Positions 9,020 to 17,522 of a DNA stretch of 64,000 nucleotides are shown piece by piece. Positions within the stretch are counted from its first letter, which is position 1. Each line of letters opens with the position of its first letter. The stretch lies in NCBI RefSeq assembly GCF_000685035.1, contig NZ_BAYB01000013.1, positions 62,001 through 126,000 of the forward strand. The letters run 5' to 3'. Made by a program: the position numbers and the translations under genes. This DNA is from Paraburkholderia ferrariae NBRC 106233. Lineage in GTDB: Bacteria > Pseudomonadota > Gammaproteobacteria > Burkholderiales > Burkholderiaceae. The notes beneath the pieces are model-generated. The model saw only the letters and a program-made list of their open reading frames with translations. It made no database searches and was not told where the DNA came from.

Positions 9020-9801
9020 CGGTAAAACGCGGACGGTGCGATCCCGAAGTGCCGTCTGAACATCGCCGCGAAGGCGCTCTGGCTCGTGTAGCCATGATCG
9101 AGCGCCACGTTCACGATTTTCTCGCCGTGCGCGAGCCGCTCCAGCGCGAGAAAGAGCCGCGCGTGCTGGCGCCAGCGGCCGAACGTCATGCCCGTTTCGC
9201 GCTGGAACGCGCGGTGCAGCGTGCGTTCGGCCATACCTAGCACATGCGCCCACTGCGCGATTTCGTGAGCCTGTTCCGGCGCTGCAAGCAGGGCGTCGCA
9301 CAGCCGGCGCAGCCGCTCGTCCTCGGGCCACGGCAAATAAAGCGGCAAGCGGGGAATCGCGGTGAGCTCCGCCAGCAGCAGGTGCATCAGCAATTCGTCG
9401 CGGCTGCCCGCCGCGTAGTCGAGCGGCACGTCCACCGCCGCGAGTATCAGCTCGCGCAGCAACGGCGGCACATCGACGACACAACTGCCTTGCGGCAGTC
9501 CCGCCGTCGCACCCGGCTCGACGAACACGGTGCGCATACGTACGTTGCCGCTCATGCGCACTGTGTGCTCGAGGCCCGCGTCCAGCCACACCGCCCGCGT
9601 GGGCGGCACGACCCAGCGGCCCGTATGCGCCTCGATCAGCATCACCCCTTCGATCGCATAGAGCAGTTGCGCGCGGCGGTGCCGGTGGGGCTCGATAAAC
9701 GCGCCGTGCGGGTAGTCCGCGGCAAGCGCCGCAACGGGCATCGGCGTGTCTTCGAAGCGGACGTGGACGTCGCGGGGCGGGTGCTCGATCATGGCTGGCA
9801 T
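9016..9801 (-). CDS. AraC-family transcriptional regulator (cupin + HTH)
   Basis: About 261 residues. The N-terminal half is an AraC-type cupin (E-P-H-R-H-R-R-A-Q-L-L-Y near residue 35) and the C-terminal 100 residues are a double helix-turn-helix (M-A-E-R-T-L-H-R-A-F-Q-R-E-T-G-M, then Y-T-S-Q-S-A-F-A-A-M-F-R-R-H-F-G-I). The start is one of three in-frame ATGs (9792, 9801, 9822), none with a strong ribosome site. It faces the EamA transporter gene across a roughly 90-bp shared promoter, so it probably controls that exporter. Confidence 0.88.
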   Translation of the reverse strand: MPAMIEHPPRDVHVRFEDTPMPVAALAADYPHGAFIEPHRHRRAQLLYAIEGVMLIEAHTGRWVVPPTRAVWLDAGLEHTVRMSGNVRMRTVFVEPGATAGLPQGSCVVDVPPLLRELILAAVDVPLDYAAGSRDELLMHLLLAELTAIPRLPLYLPWPEDERLRRLCDALLAAPEQAHEIAQWAHVLGMAERTLHRAFQRETGMTFGRWRQHARLFLALERLAHGEKIVNVALDHGYTSQSAFAAMFRRHFGIAPSAFYR

Positions 9802-9891
9802 TTTTGCGATAGCTTTCGCCATTTTAGCGCGAGACCGTCCCAGCATCCGGCGGGCATCATCGGGGCTCCCTTTGTTATCCGGAATGCGCCG

Positions 9892-10818
9892 ATGCCCTCG
9901 CTCTACGCCCTGTTCCCCCTGATCGCGATTCTTCTGTGGTCCGGCAACGTGATGGTTTCCCGCCTCTCTGCCCACACCATCGACCCGTATGCGATCACGT
10001 TCTGGCGGCTCGCGCTCGCCGTGGCCCTCATGAGCCTGTTCGTGCTGCGGCCCGCCTGGCGCAATCGCGCGGCAATCCGTCCGCAATTGCTCAAGCTCGC
10101 GTTTCTCGGTCTGCTGGCGATGGCGCTGTTCCAGTGCCTTTCTTACGAAGCGGCCAAGACCACCACGGCCACGAACATGGCGATCATGACCGCCCTCGTC
10201 CCCCTCCTGACGATGCTGCTCTCCGTCGCGCTGCTAGGCGAAACGCCCACCGCGGGCATGCTGTGCGGCGGTGCGATCTCGTTCGCGGGCCTCGTCTATC
10301 TCATCACGGGCGGCTCGCCCGCCGTTCTGCTCGCGGGCGGCGTGCATCTGGGCGATCTGCTGATGCTGGCCGCCGCGCTGGCCTACGCGCTCTACAGTGT
10401 CCTGCTGCGGCGCTGGCACGTGGGCCTGCCCTCGTGGCAATCGACTTATATCCAGGCCATCGCGGCGTTGCTCGCCATGTCGGTGCTGATGCTGCGGCTG
10501 CCGTTGCACGAAGCGTTGCCCAACCGCGCCAGCCTGCCGCTGATCGCCTATGCGGGCGCGCTCGCTTCCGTCGTGCTGCCGTTCTTCTGGATGCAGGGGG
10601 TGAAGCATCTCGGGCCGAACCGCTGCAGCATGTTCATGAATCTGCTGCCTGTCGCCACGGCGGCGCTCGCGGTGGGTGCATTCGGCGAGCAACTGCATGT
10701 CTGGCACCTCACGGGAGGCGGCATGGCCCTCGCCGGCGTGCTGCTCGCGCAAACCTGGCGCCAGCCGCTCACGTGGCGTGCTTCGGGTGAGGGGGCGAGC
10801 GAGACTCAGGGCTCCTGA
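9892..10818 (+). CDS. EamA/DMT-superfamily transporter
   Basis: 308 residues with about ten hydrophobic membrane segments in two repeats, each resembling an EamA domain (I-L-L-W-S-G-N-V-M-V-S-R at the start; A-L-L-G-E-T-P-T before the midpoint; A-F-G-E-Q near the end). Such proteins export amino acids, metabolites or drugs across the inner membrane. The divergent AraC gene, whose N-terminal cupin would sense a ligand, is the likely regulator. The substrate cannot be read. Confidence 0.88.
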   Translation: MPSLYALFPLIAILLWSGNVMVSRLSAHTIDPYAITFWRLALAVALMSLFVLRPAWRNRAAIRPQLLKLAFLGLLAMALFQCLSYEAAKTTTATNMAIMTALVPLLTMLLSVALLGETPTAGMLCGGAISFAGLVYLITGGSPAVLLAGGVHLGDLLMLAAALAYALYSVLLRRWHVGLPSWQSTYIQAIAALLAMSVLMLRLPLHEALPNRASLPLIAYAGALASVVLPFFWMQGVKHLGPNRCSMFMNLLPVATAALAVGAFGEQLHVWHLTGGGMALAGVLLAQTWRQPLTWRASGEGASETQGS

Positions 10819-10865
10819 GTGCGGCACGAAGCGGGACGTACCTTTCTCAGGCGAGGACCTCTACT

Positions 10866-11789
10866 TCATAAGGATTGCAAATCTTCGCCTGCCGGATGCT
10901 CGCGCAGAAATTCCACAAACGCGCGCAACGGCGCGGGGAGATGTCTGTGCCCCGGATAGTAGAGAAACGGCCCGGAAAAATTCTGCCACCAGGGTTCCAG
11001 TATCGGCTCCAGTGCCCCGCTATCCAGATGCGAACGCAACATCCCCTCGAACAGATGCACGACGCCGGTGCCCGCGAGCGCCATGCTGATCGCCAGATCG
11101 ACGGCCGCACCGGGTCTGACCACCAGCGGCCCGCGCGGGTCCAGCCGCACGACCTCGCCCGCACGCTCGAACTGCCAGACGGCCATGGCGCCGCCCGAAA
11201 ACTGGGCTCGCAAGCACGCATGTTCCAGCAGTTCGCGCGGGTGGGAGGGGCGCCCGTGCACATCGAGGTAAGCCGGTGCCGCTGCCGTCGCGAAGCGTTG
11301 CACGCGCGGCCCGATTGGCACGGCAATCATGTCCTGCTCAAGACGTTCGTCGTAACGGATGCCCGCGTCGCAGCCAATCTCCAGGACATCGACGAATCCG
11401 TCCTCCACCACCACTTCCACGCGTATCTCGGGATACGCCCGGTAGAAGGACGCGAGGATGGGTGGCAGGATAATCCGCGCAGCGCTCGAAGGTACGTTCA
11501 GCCGCAGCGTGCCCACCGGCCGTTCGCGAAAGCCGTTCAGCACGTCTAACGCCGCCTCCATTTCTGTGAAGAGCGGTGAGAGCCGTTCGAGCAGGCGCTG
11601 CCCTGCCTCGGTGGGCGCCACGCTCCGCGTGGTACGGTTCAGGAGGCGCAGACCGAGCTTCGTCTCGAGCCGGCGCACGGCGGTGCTGAGGCTCGAGGCC
11701 GAAACGCCCGCCACCCGAGCCGCGTCGCGGAAGCCACCCGCCCGCGCAACCGAAACGAAGGCGGCCAGGTCATTCATCTCCGGAGACAT
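10866..11789 (-). CDS. LysR-family transcriptional regulator
   Basis: 307 residues, the normal LysR length. The N-terminal winged HTH is clear (F-V-S-V-A-R-A-G-G-F-R-D-A-A-R-V-A-G-V-S then S-L-S-T-A-V-R-R-L-E), followed by the substrate-binding domain. It is transcribed away from the aldo/keto reductase at 11887, the usual arrangement for a regulator with its target. Since that target is truncated, the regulator may now be an orphan. Confidence 0.9.
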   Translation of the reverse strand: MSPEMNDLAAFVSVARAGGFRDAARVAGVSASSLSTAVRRLETKLGLRLLNRTTRSVAPTEAGQRLLERLSPLFTEMEAALDVLNGFRERPVGTLRLNVPSSAARIILPPILASFYRAYPEIRVEVVVEDGFVDVLEIGCDAGIRYDERLEQDMIAVPIGPRVQRFATAAAPAYLDVHGRPSHPRELLEHACLRAQFSGGAMAVWQFERAGEVVRLDPRGPLVVRPGAAVDLAISMALAGTGVVHLFEGMLRSHLDSGALEPILEPWWQNFSGPFLYYPGHRHLPAPLRAFVEFLREHPAGEDLQSL

Positions 11790-11886
11790 TGTTCACATTC
11801 TTGAACGGCCCGTGCACATTTGCGCGGATTATCCAACAAGGGGAATCTTGCCATACTGCACGCATTCATTTCCAGGGAGAAACACC

Positions 11887-12447
11887 ATGGCGAATTCCGC
11901 ACCCGTCAGCACCTACCCGTTCGCGGGCCGCACCGTCAACCGCATGGGCTACGGCGCCATGCAGCTCGCGGGTCCCGGCGTGTTCGGGCCGCCCAGGGAT
12001 CACGCGACCGCCGTAGCCGTGTTGCGCGAGGCGCTGGCGCTGGGCGTCGATCACATCGACACGAGCGACTTCTACGGGCCGCACGTTACCAACCACCTCA
12101 TCCGCGAGGCGTTGCATCCGTATCCGGACAATCTGGTGATCGTCACCAAAGTGGGCGCCGTGCGCGGCAGCGATGCATCATGGCTGCCTGCTCAGGAGCC
12201 CACCGATCTCCAGCGCGCGGGGCACGACAATCTGCGCAATCTCCGGCTCGACGCAATGGATGTCGTGAACCTGCGCGTCATGGACAATGTTCACGCGCCA
12301 GGCGAAGGCTCGATCGAGCGCCAGGTCACCGCGCTCGCGGAGCTCAAGGAGAGGGGGCTCGTGCGCCACGTGGGTCTGAGCAACGTGACGGCAACGCAAG
12401 TGGCCGAGGCCCGGCGCATCGTGCCTATTGTCTGCGTGCAGGGCTAA
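11887..12447 (+). pseudogene. Aldo/keto reductase, 3'-truncated
   Basis: Starts normally at 11887 after AGGGAGA and encodes the first 186 residues of an aldo/keto reductase: D-T-S-D-F-Y-G-P with the catalytic Asp and Tyr, the V-I-V-T-K-V-G strand, and G-L-V-R-H-V-G-L-S-N. It then ends at V-C-V-Q-G-stop. Family members continue V-Q-N-x-Y-N and have about 280-290 residues, so the last strands, including the NADPH-binding C-terminus, are missing. The break at about 12,441 is a sharp switch into unrelated DNA, probably a recombination or insertion junction. The short protein is unlikely to be active. Confidence 0.8.
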
Positions 12448-12594
12448 CAGCAATCCCTTAGTCTCCCCAAGACCCACCAGCAACGTGAGGAGAAACGAAG
12501 GCTCATGTCCTGGCGCCCCCGACGCTCCCCTACACATTGTTGGCAACGCGTGGTGAAGCCGGGTGTACCGTAATTGCACCAGGAGAAGCCTCAA

Positions 12595-13372
12595 ATGAAC
12601 AGCACGGAATGCGCAAATGTGCGCCCTTTGAAACCGTGGAATTGCATTCCTGCTCGGTTCCGGTGAGACGGCCGTTCATTCCGGTATGGCAGGCAGCTTT
12701 TATGCGATCGTGACGGCGTTCGGCATGTTCGCGCTCGACGTCATCGCGAGAAAGCTCAGGCACATCGGCGTACCAATCTGGGAGGCACTCGGAAACCAAT
12801 ACGGCCCAGTCGTCCGCAAAGCCGTCGCGCTTCTTTCGCTTGTATGGATATCCGGCGTACTCGCAGCACAAATCCATGGCAGTGTCGCCGTACTCTCGAC
12901 TGCAGGACTCCTGACGTACCCGGCATTGCTAGTCACCGCCGCTGTTCTGCTGGCGATTTCCTCCGTTAATCTTGGTGTCGCAGCCTGGATTTTCACGGTG
13001 TGCCTGCTCTGCAGCAACCTGGCACTACTGCATGCCCTCGTCATATCGGACGGCTTGTCGGTCTACATCCGTGCGTGACCATCGTTCATCCGCGAAGTAC
13101 AGACCGCACCTCCCATTGAAACGCTTGCCACCGTTATCGCCATTGGACTCCTGGTCATCACCGGATCCGACTATCAGCAGTTTGTCATTTCGGCACGTCG
13201 ACCGGCAGATGCGTGGCTTGGCTGCATCCTCGCAGGCATCTTTCTTGGCGTTGTCGGATTTTTACCCGCCGCGACCGCTGCACTCCACTTCCTAGCCGCT
13301 CCAACCGGGTCGAGCAAACTATCATGCGCTTCGCTCTTTTATCTGATGATAGGACGAGAGCAATCAGGATAG
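12595..13372 (+). pseudogene. Decayed polytopic membrane transporter, sodium:solute-symporter-like
   Basis: A good Shine-Dalgarno (AGGAG) precedes ATG 12595, but the N-terminus runs out of frame after about 15 codons; the hydrophobic continuation (G-I-A-F-L-L-G-S-G-E-T-A-V-H) resumes in another frame near 12638. That frame is open through several membrane segments until an in-frame TGA at 13076-13078, then continues in the same frame with I-E-T-L-A-T-V-I-A-I-G-L-L and G-S-D-Y-Q-Q-F to a stop at 13372. The G-S-D-Y-Q-Q-F-x-x-A-R-R-P-A-D-A segment resembles sodium:solute symporters. One frameshift, one premature stop and probably a lost C-terminus make it non-functional. The family assignment is tentative. 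Confidence 0.55.
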
Positions 13373-13588
13373 GAATGGGGCAAAGAATTTTTTCTTAAAA
13401 GCAATTGATACAGTCGTAGCTTAAGATGGGTGTTTTTGCATCCTTGCATTCAATATGCCTCATGTTCGAGCCGTTCGTATGGACGACATGCTGCAGTTGG
13501 GCTGCGCGCCCGATTAACTTGCCGAATTGGCTGGTAAATGTTTGGCCGGAAGGCACACACCGCATGAGTTGACTCCCGGTCGCAAAAG

Positions 13589-13909
13589 CTACGTCTGCGA
13601 CCGCGGTAACCGGACGACCAACCCGTCAAGTGCGTCGGTCATAACAATTTGACAGGTCAGGCGACTGGTCTCATTAGCGTCGATGGCACATTCCAGCATG
13701 CCGCGTTCACCTTCATCGGGCGGCGGCAACAGTTCGCGCCATGGCGGATCCACATAGGCATGGCAGGTCGCACAAGCGCAGGCACCGCCGCAGTCCGCCA
13801 GAATACCTTGAACCCCGTTTGCAACGGCGGCCTGCATTACGGTCTGGTTAGACTCGCAGGAAAGTCGGTGCTCGCGACCGGAATATTCAATAATCGTTAG
13901 TGTGGGCAT
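13589..13909 (-). CDS. [2Fe-2S] ferredoxin, adrenodoxin/putidaredoxin type (P450 partner)
   Basis: 106 residues. The cluster ligands are C40, C46, C49 and C86, the C-x5-C-x2-C-x36-C spacing of adrenodoxin-type ferredoxins, within C-G-G-A-C-A-C-A-T-C-H. It would carry single electrons from a ferredoxin reductase to the cytochrome P450 two genes upstream in the same operon. No reductase is in this operon; one lies at 44.3 kb with a second, similar ferredoxin. Confidence 0.93.
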   Translation of the reverse strand: MPTLTIIEYSGREHRLSCESNQTVMQAAVANGVQGILADCGGACACATCHAYVDPPWRELLPPPDEGERGMLECAIDANETSRLTCQIVMTDALDGLVVRLPRSQT

Positions 13910-13965
13910 CTGCTACACAAAAAAAGAAAGCAACATAGGCGGTTCGAAGAACGTGGCCGGCCCGA

Positions 13966-14352
13966 TCATGGGTGCGCCCCACTGACCGGGCCATCAAGGA
14001 AAGTTCTAATACGCTCGATATGGCCGTCATCCGAGACCTCGAATATCTCGATGACCGAATTCTCCATGACACGGGCATCGGGGAGTAGAACGCGCACGCT
14101 CATGTGAACTGCCGCCCATTTCCCGTTGGCAATGATCCGTATGGGCTCCAGGGTAATGCGTCGGCCCGACGATTCGACCGCATCGAAAATGCCGGCAAAC
14201 ACCGCCCGTCCGCGCCGCGGTAGCGCATCGGCCGGCTCTATGAGTTCAACGTCCTCGGTGAGGCAGCCCAGCCAGCTCTCCCTGTCCCCGGCACTGAACG
14301 TTTCGGCATAGCGGCGTGCCGCTGCAGCCACATATTCTGGCGCTTGCATCAC
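13966..14352 (-). CDS. SnoaL-like / NTF2-fold protein
   Basis: 128 residues with the pattern of the nuclear-transport-factor-2/SnoaL superfamily: an N-terminal helix (Y-V-A-A-A-A-R-R-Y-A-E-T-F-S-A-G-D) and curved beta-sheet strands ending I-R-T-F-L-D. Members include ketosteroid isomerase-like enzymes, cyclases and hydrolases acting on ring compounds. Its ATG at 14352 overlaps the stop of the P450 gene (ATGA), so the two are translationally coupled and it probably acts on the P450 product. No specific catalytic residue can be assigned. Confidence 0.75.
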   Translation of the reverse strand: MMQAPEYVAAAARRYAETFSAGDRESWLGCLTEDVELIEPADALPRRGRAVFAGIFDAVESSGRRITLEPIRIIANGKWAAVHMSVRVLLPDARVMENSVIEIFEVSDDGHIERIRTFLDGPVSGAHP

Positions 14353-15569
14353 CGCTCTCCTTCCATTTCGCGGCGGCGCCGCTGCCCGGGTGTAAATGTC
14401 ACGTGCAGATGACTCATCCCGCGGTTCAGACTCGAGTAACGCGTCACGCCGCCTGGAACCAGCTCAAAGTCTGGCAGGCGTTCGAGCACCTGCTCGATCA
14501 TCACCTTCAGTTCGACAAGAGCAAGATAGCTGCCAAGGCATCGATGAGGTCCGTGGCCGAACCCCAGATGCCGATCCACAGCGCGCTCGGGCATGAAGCC
14601 GTGTGGATTCTCAAAGGCTGAAGGATCGTGGTTAGCCGCAAGCCAGCTGAGCAGGACGACGTCCCCCTTGCGGAACTGGTGTCCCCCGAGTTCCACATCC
14701 TCCTTGACCCCGCGCGAGTGCTGCGGCACAGGGCTGATTGTGCGCACAAACTCCTTGACCACTCCCGCGATGCGCGACCGGTCCTCGAGAAGAAACCGGC
14801 GCAAATCAGGTGACTGGCCGATCATTTCAAAAACATACCCACCGGCATTGGCCGTGGTATCCAGTCCGCCCAGAATCAGCAACAGGACCAGGCCTCGCCA
14901 TTCCTGCCTTGTGATCGGCCGTCCCTCGATGGAGAAATCGAGCAGCTTGCTCGGAATGTCCTCTCCAGGGTGCTGGCTGCGCAGGGCGTACAGATCCGCA
15001 GTCAGTTGTACAAGGTTGTCCATTGCCTCAGGATTTGCACTGGCAACCAGCGCACTGGCCCAACGCTGGCATTCGCGTCGCTGCTCAGGGGGCAGGTCCA
15101 GAAGCTCGCCGATCAGAACCGACGGAAGCTCAATACTGAACTCATCCGACAGATCGGCCGTCCCGCTTTCGATAAATCGGTCGATCAGATCGTCACAGAT
15201 ATTCCGTACCTTTTCTTCCATCGACGCCGCGAATTTAGGCGAAAACAGCTTCTGCAACGGCATGCGGAAATCACGATGCCTTTGCCCGTCATCATTGATC
15301 ATCGGTATCGGCAGCATTTCATGCAGCGTGCCCATACTTGGAAAGCCGGCGCCCGGCCCATGTTCCAGCGATGACGAAAATCGCGGATCCGAGGCCGCGG
15401 CTACGCAGTCCTCGTAGCGGGTCAGGACGTAAAACCCGCCGAATTCCTCACTTCGCCCCACCGGACACTGCTCCCTTAACGAGGAGAGCACCTGCGGCGC
15501 GTCGGCACGGGCCGAAAGCTTGATGTGGTCGTACGTTTGCCACGAAAAAGGGCATTGCTCGCTACTCAT
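14349..15569 (-). CDS. Cytochrome P450 (bacterial class I)
   Basis: 406 residues, the standard soluble bacterial P450 length. Visible: I-helix G234-G-L-D237-T-T239, which binds and protonates oxygen (Gly where Ala is more usual); E273-x-x-R276 in K-E-F-V-R; and the haem loop F-G-H-G-P-H-R-C344-L-G with Cys344 as thiolate ligand. It should hydroxylate a lipophilic substrate using the downstream ferredoxin. The SDR immediately upstream suggests the alcohol is then oxidised to a ketone. The stop overlaps the SnoaL-like start. Substrate unknown; bacterial P450s in such operons act on terpenes, steroids or alicyclic acids. Confidence 0.95.
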   Translation of the reverse strand: MSSEQCPFSWQTYDHIKLSARADAPQVLSSLREQCPVGRSEEFGGFYVLTRYEDCVAAASDPRFSSSLEHGPGAGFPSMGTLHEMLPIPMINDDGQRHRDFRMPLQKLFSPKFAASMEEKVRNICDDLIDRFIESGTADLSDEFSIELPSVLIGELLDLPPEQRRECQRWASALVASANPEAMDNLVQLTADLYALRSQHPGEDIPSKLLDFSIEGRPITRQEWRGLVLLLILGGLDTTANAGGYVFEMIGQSPDLRRFLLEDRSRIAGVVKEFVRTISPVPQHSRGVKEDVELGGHQFRKGDVVLLSWLAANHDPSAFENPHGFMPERAVDRHLGFGHGPHRCLGSYLALVELKVMIEQVLERLPDFELVPGGVTRYSSLNRGMSHLHVTFTPGQRRRREMEGER

Positions 15570-15598
15570 GAACGTCTCCTCCGTTTTTTAGAAGGTTT

Positions 15599-16360
15599 TC
15601 AGACTGGCGCTTCGCCGCGCAACAATACCTCCGAGCCCCCATCCACAAAGGGGATCTGTCCAACTATGAACCGTGCGTCTGCACTGGCCAGAAAGGCGAG
15701 CAACGGAGCGATATCGGCTGGCTCCGCATAATCGGCGACCGCGAGCGGCGTTGCCCTGGCAAGCTTGTCGCGACCCTCGCCCGTCGACAGTAACGGCTGC
15801 GCCATCGCCGTCTTGATCGTGCCAGGCGCGATGCCATTCAGAAGTACACCGCGATCCGCCCATCCCGATGATATGGCAGTCCTGCGAACCCACCGCGCAA
15901 GTGCCGCCTTGGACGATGCGTACGCGAGCGCTCCCGTCTGCATTGCTCGTTCCCTTGCGCGCAGTTCGTCTCCTGCCAGGCATAAATCCATTAGTGCGGC
16001 ATCGACAGGGTGTACCGACGCAATTGACGTAACCACGACTACCCTTGGGGAAGCAGACGCCTGCAGCAAAGGAAGAAGTCTGCCGAGAAAGCCCGCTACT
16101 CCGAAGAAATTGACGCTAACGATTTTTTCCGGATCGACGGGAGGGGCAACCCCGGCGCAACAAACGACGGCATCCAGGACATCGCAACTTCGCGCAATCC
16201 GTTCGCAAAGCAACGTCCGCTGCTCGGGCACACCCAGGTCCGCCGACCAGTCACCGCCGTGTACGTCAACCTGGAATGGCCGCCATCCCAGCGACTGGAC
16301 ATGGTTCACCAGCGCAGTGCCGATGCCGCCCGACGCACCCGTAACCAGAATATTTCGCAT
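15599..16360 (-). CDS. Short-chain dehydrogenase, 3-alpha-hydroxysteroid dehydrogenase/carbonyl reductase-like
   Basis: 253 residues. NAD(P) loop T-G-A-S-G-G-I-G at 7-14; probable catalytic S115, Y147 and K151 (Y-A-S-S-K). The overall pattern resembles Comamonas 3-alpha-HSD/carbonyl reductase: a short first half (D-A-V-V-C-C-A-G then V-S-V-N-F-F-G) and an insertion of about 28 residues between the serine strand and the tyrosine. It is first in the P450 operon and probably oxidises the hydroxyl group the P450 introduces. Start 16360 is chosen because it puts the nucleotide fold at the N-terminus; in-frame codons reach 16459 but would lie close to the promoter. Confidence 0.88.
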   Translation of the reverse strand: MRNILVTGASGGIGTALVNHVQSLGWRPFQVDVHGGDWSADLGVPEQRTLLCERIARSCDVLDAVVCCAGVAPPVDPEKIVSVNFFGVAGFLGRLLPLLQASASPRVVVVTSIASVHPVDAALMDLCLAGDELRARERAMQTGALAYASSKAALARWVRRTAISSGWADRGVLLNGIAPGTIKTAMAQPLLSTGEGRDKLARATPLAVADYAEPADIAPLLAFLASADARFIVGQIPFVDGGSEVLLRGEAPV

Positions 16361-16468
16361 CACTAACCTATTGTGAAAAGTGCCGGCTGCGAACGGTTTA
16401 AGCACCATACATTCCGCGAGCCAGTATCCCGAGCCAAATGCGCCTGGGTACGTCCCCAAGCACTGCCT

Positions 16469-16499
16469 TAGATTGTACTTACTATCTAGTGAAGTTCAA
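16469..16499 (-). promoter_or_regulatory. Promoter of the P450 operon with overlapping inverted-repeat operator
   Basis: On the minus strand, TTGAAC (16499-16494) is followed after 16 bases by TACAAT (16477-16472), a plausible sigma70 promoter reading into the SDR-P450 operon. An inverted repeat at 16469-16488, arms TAGATTGTA and TACTATCTA (8 of 9 pairs, 2-nt gap), covers the -10 and most of the spacer. Its size and position fit a TetR-type operator, and the neighbouring divergent gene encodes a TetR-family repressor. Hexamers and repeat are seen; binding is inferred. Confidence 0.65.
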
Positions 16500-16631
16500 G
16501 CTTCGCATCCGCATTCGGCATCCAGAAAAACCCGTATGCCAATTTCAAAATAATGCTGGTTCCTGCTATCGTCTCGGACACCGACCTCGCGAAGCCGTGT
16601 AGAACGACTCGCAATCATCACCAGTTCAACC

Positions 16632-17420
16632 ATGACCAACCGGAAAACACAGGCGCAGGCCACTCTTGACGAGCGGGACGCCGTGCCGCCGAAGCGGACA
16701 AGACGCAGCACGGCCGAGGTCCGCCGTCTTATCATGGAAAGTGCGCGCGAACTATTCGCGACCGTGGGATACGGGCGCGCCAGCATCCGCGCCATCGCCG
16801 AACACGCGGGCGTGCTGGAGCACCTTGTCTACCGGAACATCGGTGGTGGCAAGGCCATGCTCTTCGAGCAGGCCGTATTTCTGCCATTCGAAGCAATGCT
16901 GGAACACCATTATCAGAATACCTGGGCCGTGCGGCGACCTGACATGGAGGGTGCCATTGAGCGCACGCGCAGCTATATCGAAGAGCTATACGATCAACTG
17001 CGTGCCGACCGGCAACTCTGGCGAGCGCTCGTGCTGGCAATCCAGACACACCAGAACGAACTCGACCATCTGCTCGGCGATGGCTCTCCCCTGCTGCGCT
17101 ATTTCGAGCGTCTCGTCGATACCGCTCGCCCATCGATTGGCGAAATGGGCTGGAAGATCGATATCGATATCGCCGTGCGGATCACGTTCGGCTCCGTCTT
17201 CACGATGGCACTTTTTGACGATCTTCTATTTGGCACAAAGCAGCCGGACAAGAATGCACTGATCGATGAGATGACGTCCTATGCCCTGTTCGGGGTCGCG
17301 CGCAGGCCTTCTTCGGATGAGCTCACCTTGCACACACAATCAGGTCGCGGTCACGACAGTCCGGCCGACGGCCGCAATACTATTTCGGGCAAAAGAAAAC
17401 GCTCAGGATCCAGCCGTTGA
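16632..17420 (+). CDS. TetR-family transcriptional regulator
   Basis: 262 residues. The HTH is at about 35-80: A-R-E-L-F-A-T-V-G-Y-G-R-A-S-I-R-A-I-A-E-H-A-G-V, then L-V-Y-R-N-I-G-G-G-K, with a helical ligand domain behind. The C-terminal 40 residues are polar and low-complexity, longer than usual. It is divergent from the P450 operon and probably binds the inverted repeat at 16469-16488, releasing it when the substrate or a CoA ester appears. No clear Shine-Dalgarno precedes the ATG. Confidence 0.88.
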   Translation: MTNRKTQAQATLDERDAVPPKRTRRSTAEVRRLIMESARELFATVGYGRASIRAIAEHAGVLEHLVYRNIGGGKAMLFEQAVFLPFEAMLEHHYQNTWAVRRPDMEGAIERTRSYIEELYDQLRADRQLWRALVLAIQTHQNELDHLLGDGSPLLRYFERLVDTARPSIGEMGWKIDIDIAVRITFGSVFTMALFDDLLFGTKQPDKNALIDEMTSYALFGVARRPSSDELTLHTQSGRGHDSPADGRNTISGKRKRSGSSR

Positions 17421-17522
17421 TTTCGCGCGATCGCGCATCGCGCCAGCAGCCTCGCATCTACCGGAAGGACGTGGGATTGTATGCACTGGCATTCGGAAGA
17501 AGGTATGCGCTCCCGGGCAAAA

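Noticed and set aside
9244..9891. Upstream extension of the EamA frame
   Set aside because: It runs through the AraC gene on the other strand and the shared promoter; membrane topology begins only at ATG 9892.
17424..17440. GCGCGATCGCGC palindrome between the TetR and pimD genes
   Set aside because: Short, built from common GC words; no T-run and no neighbouring repeat to support an operator or terminator.
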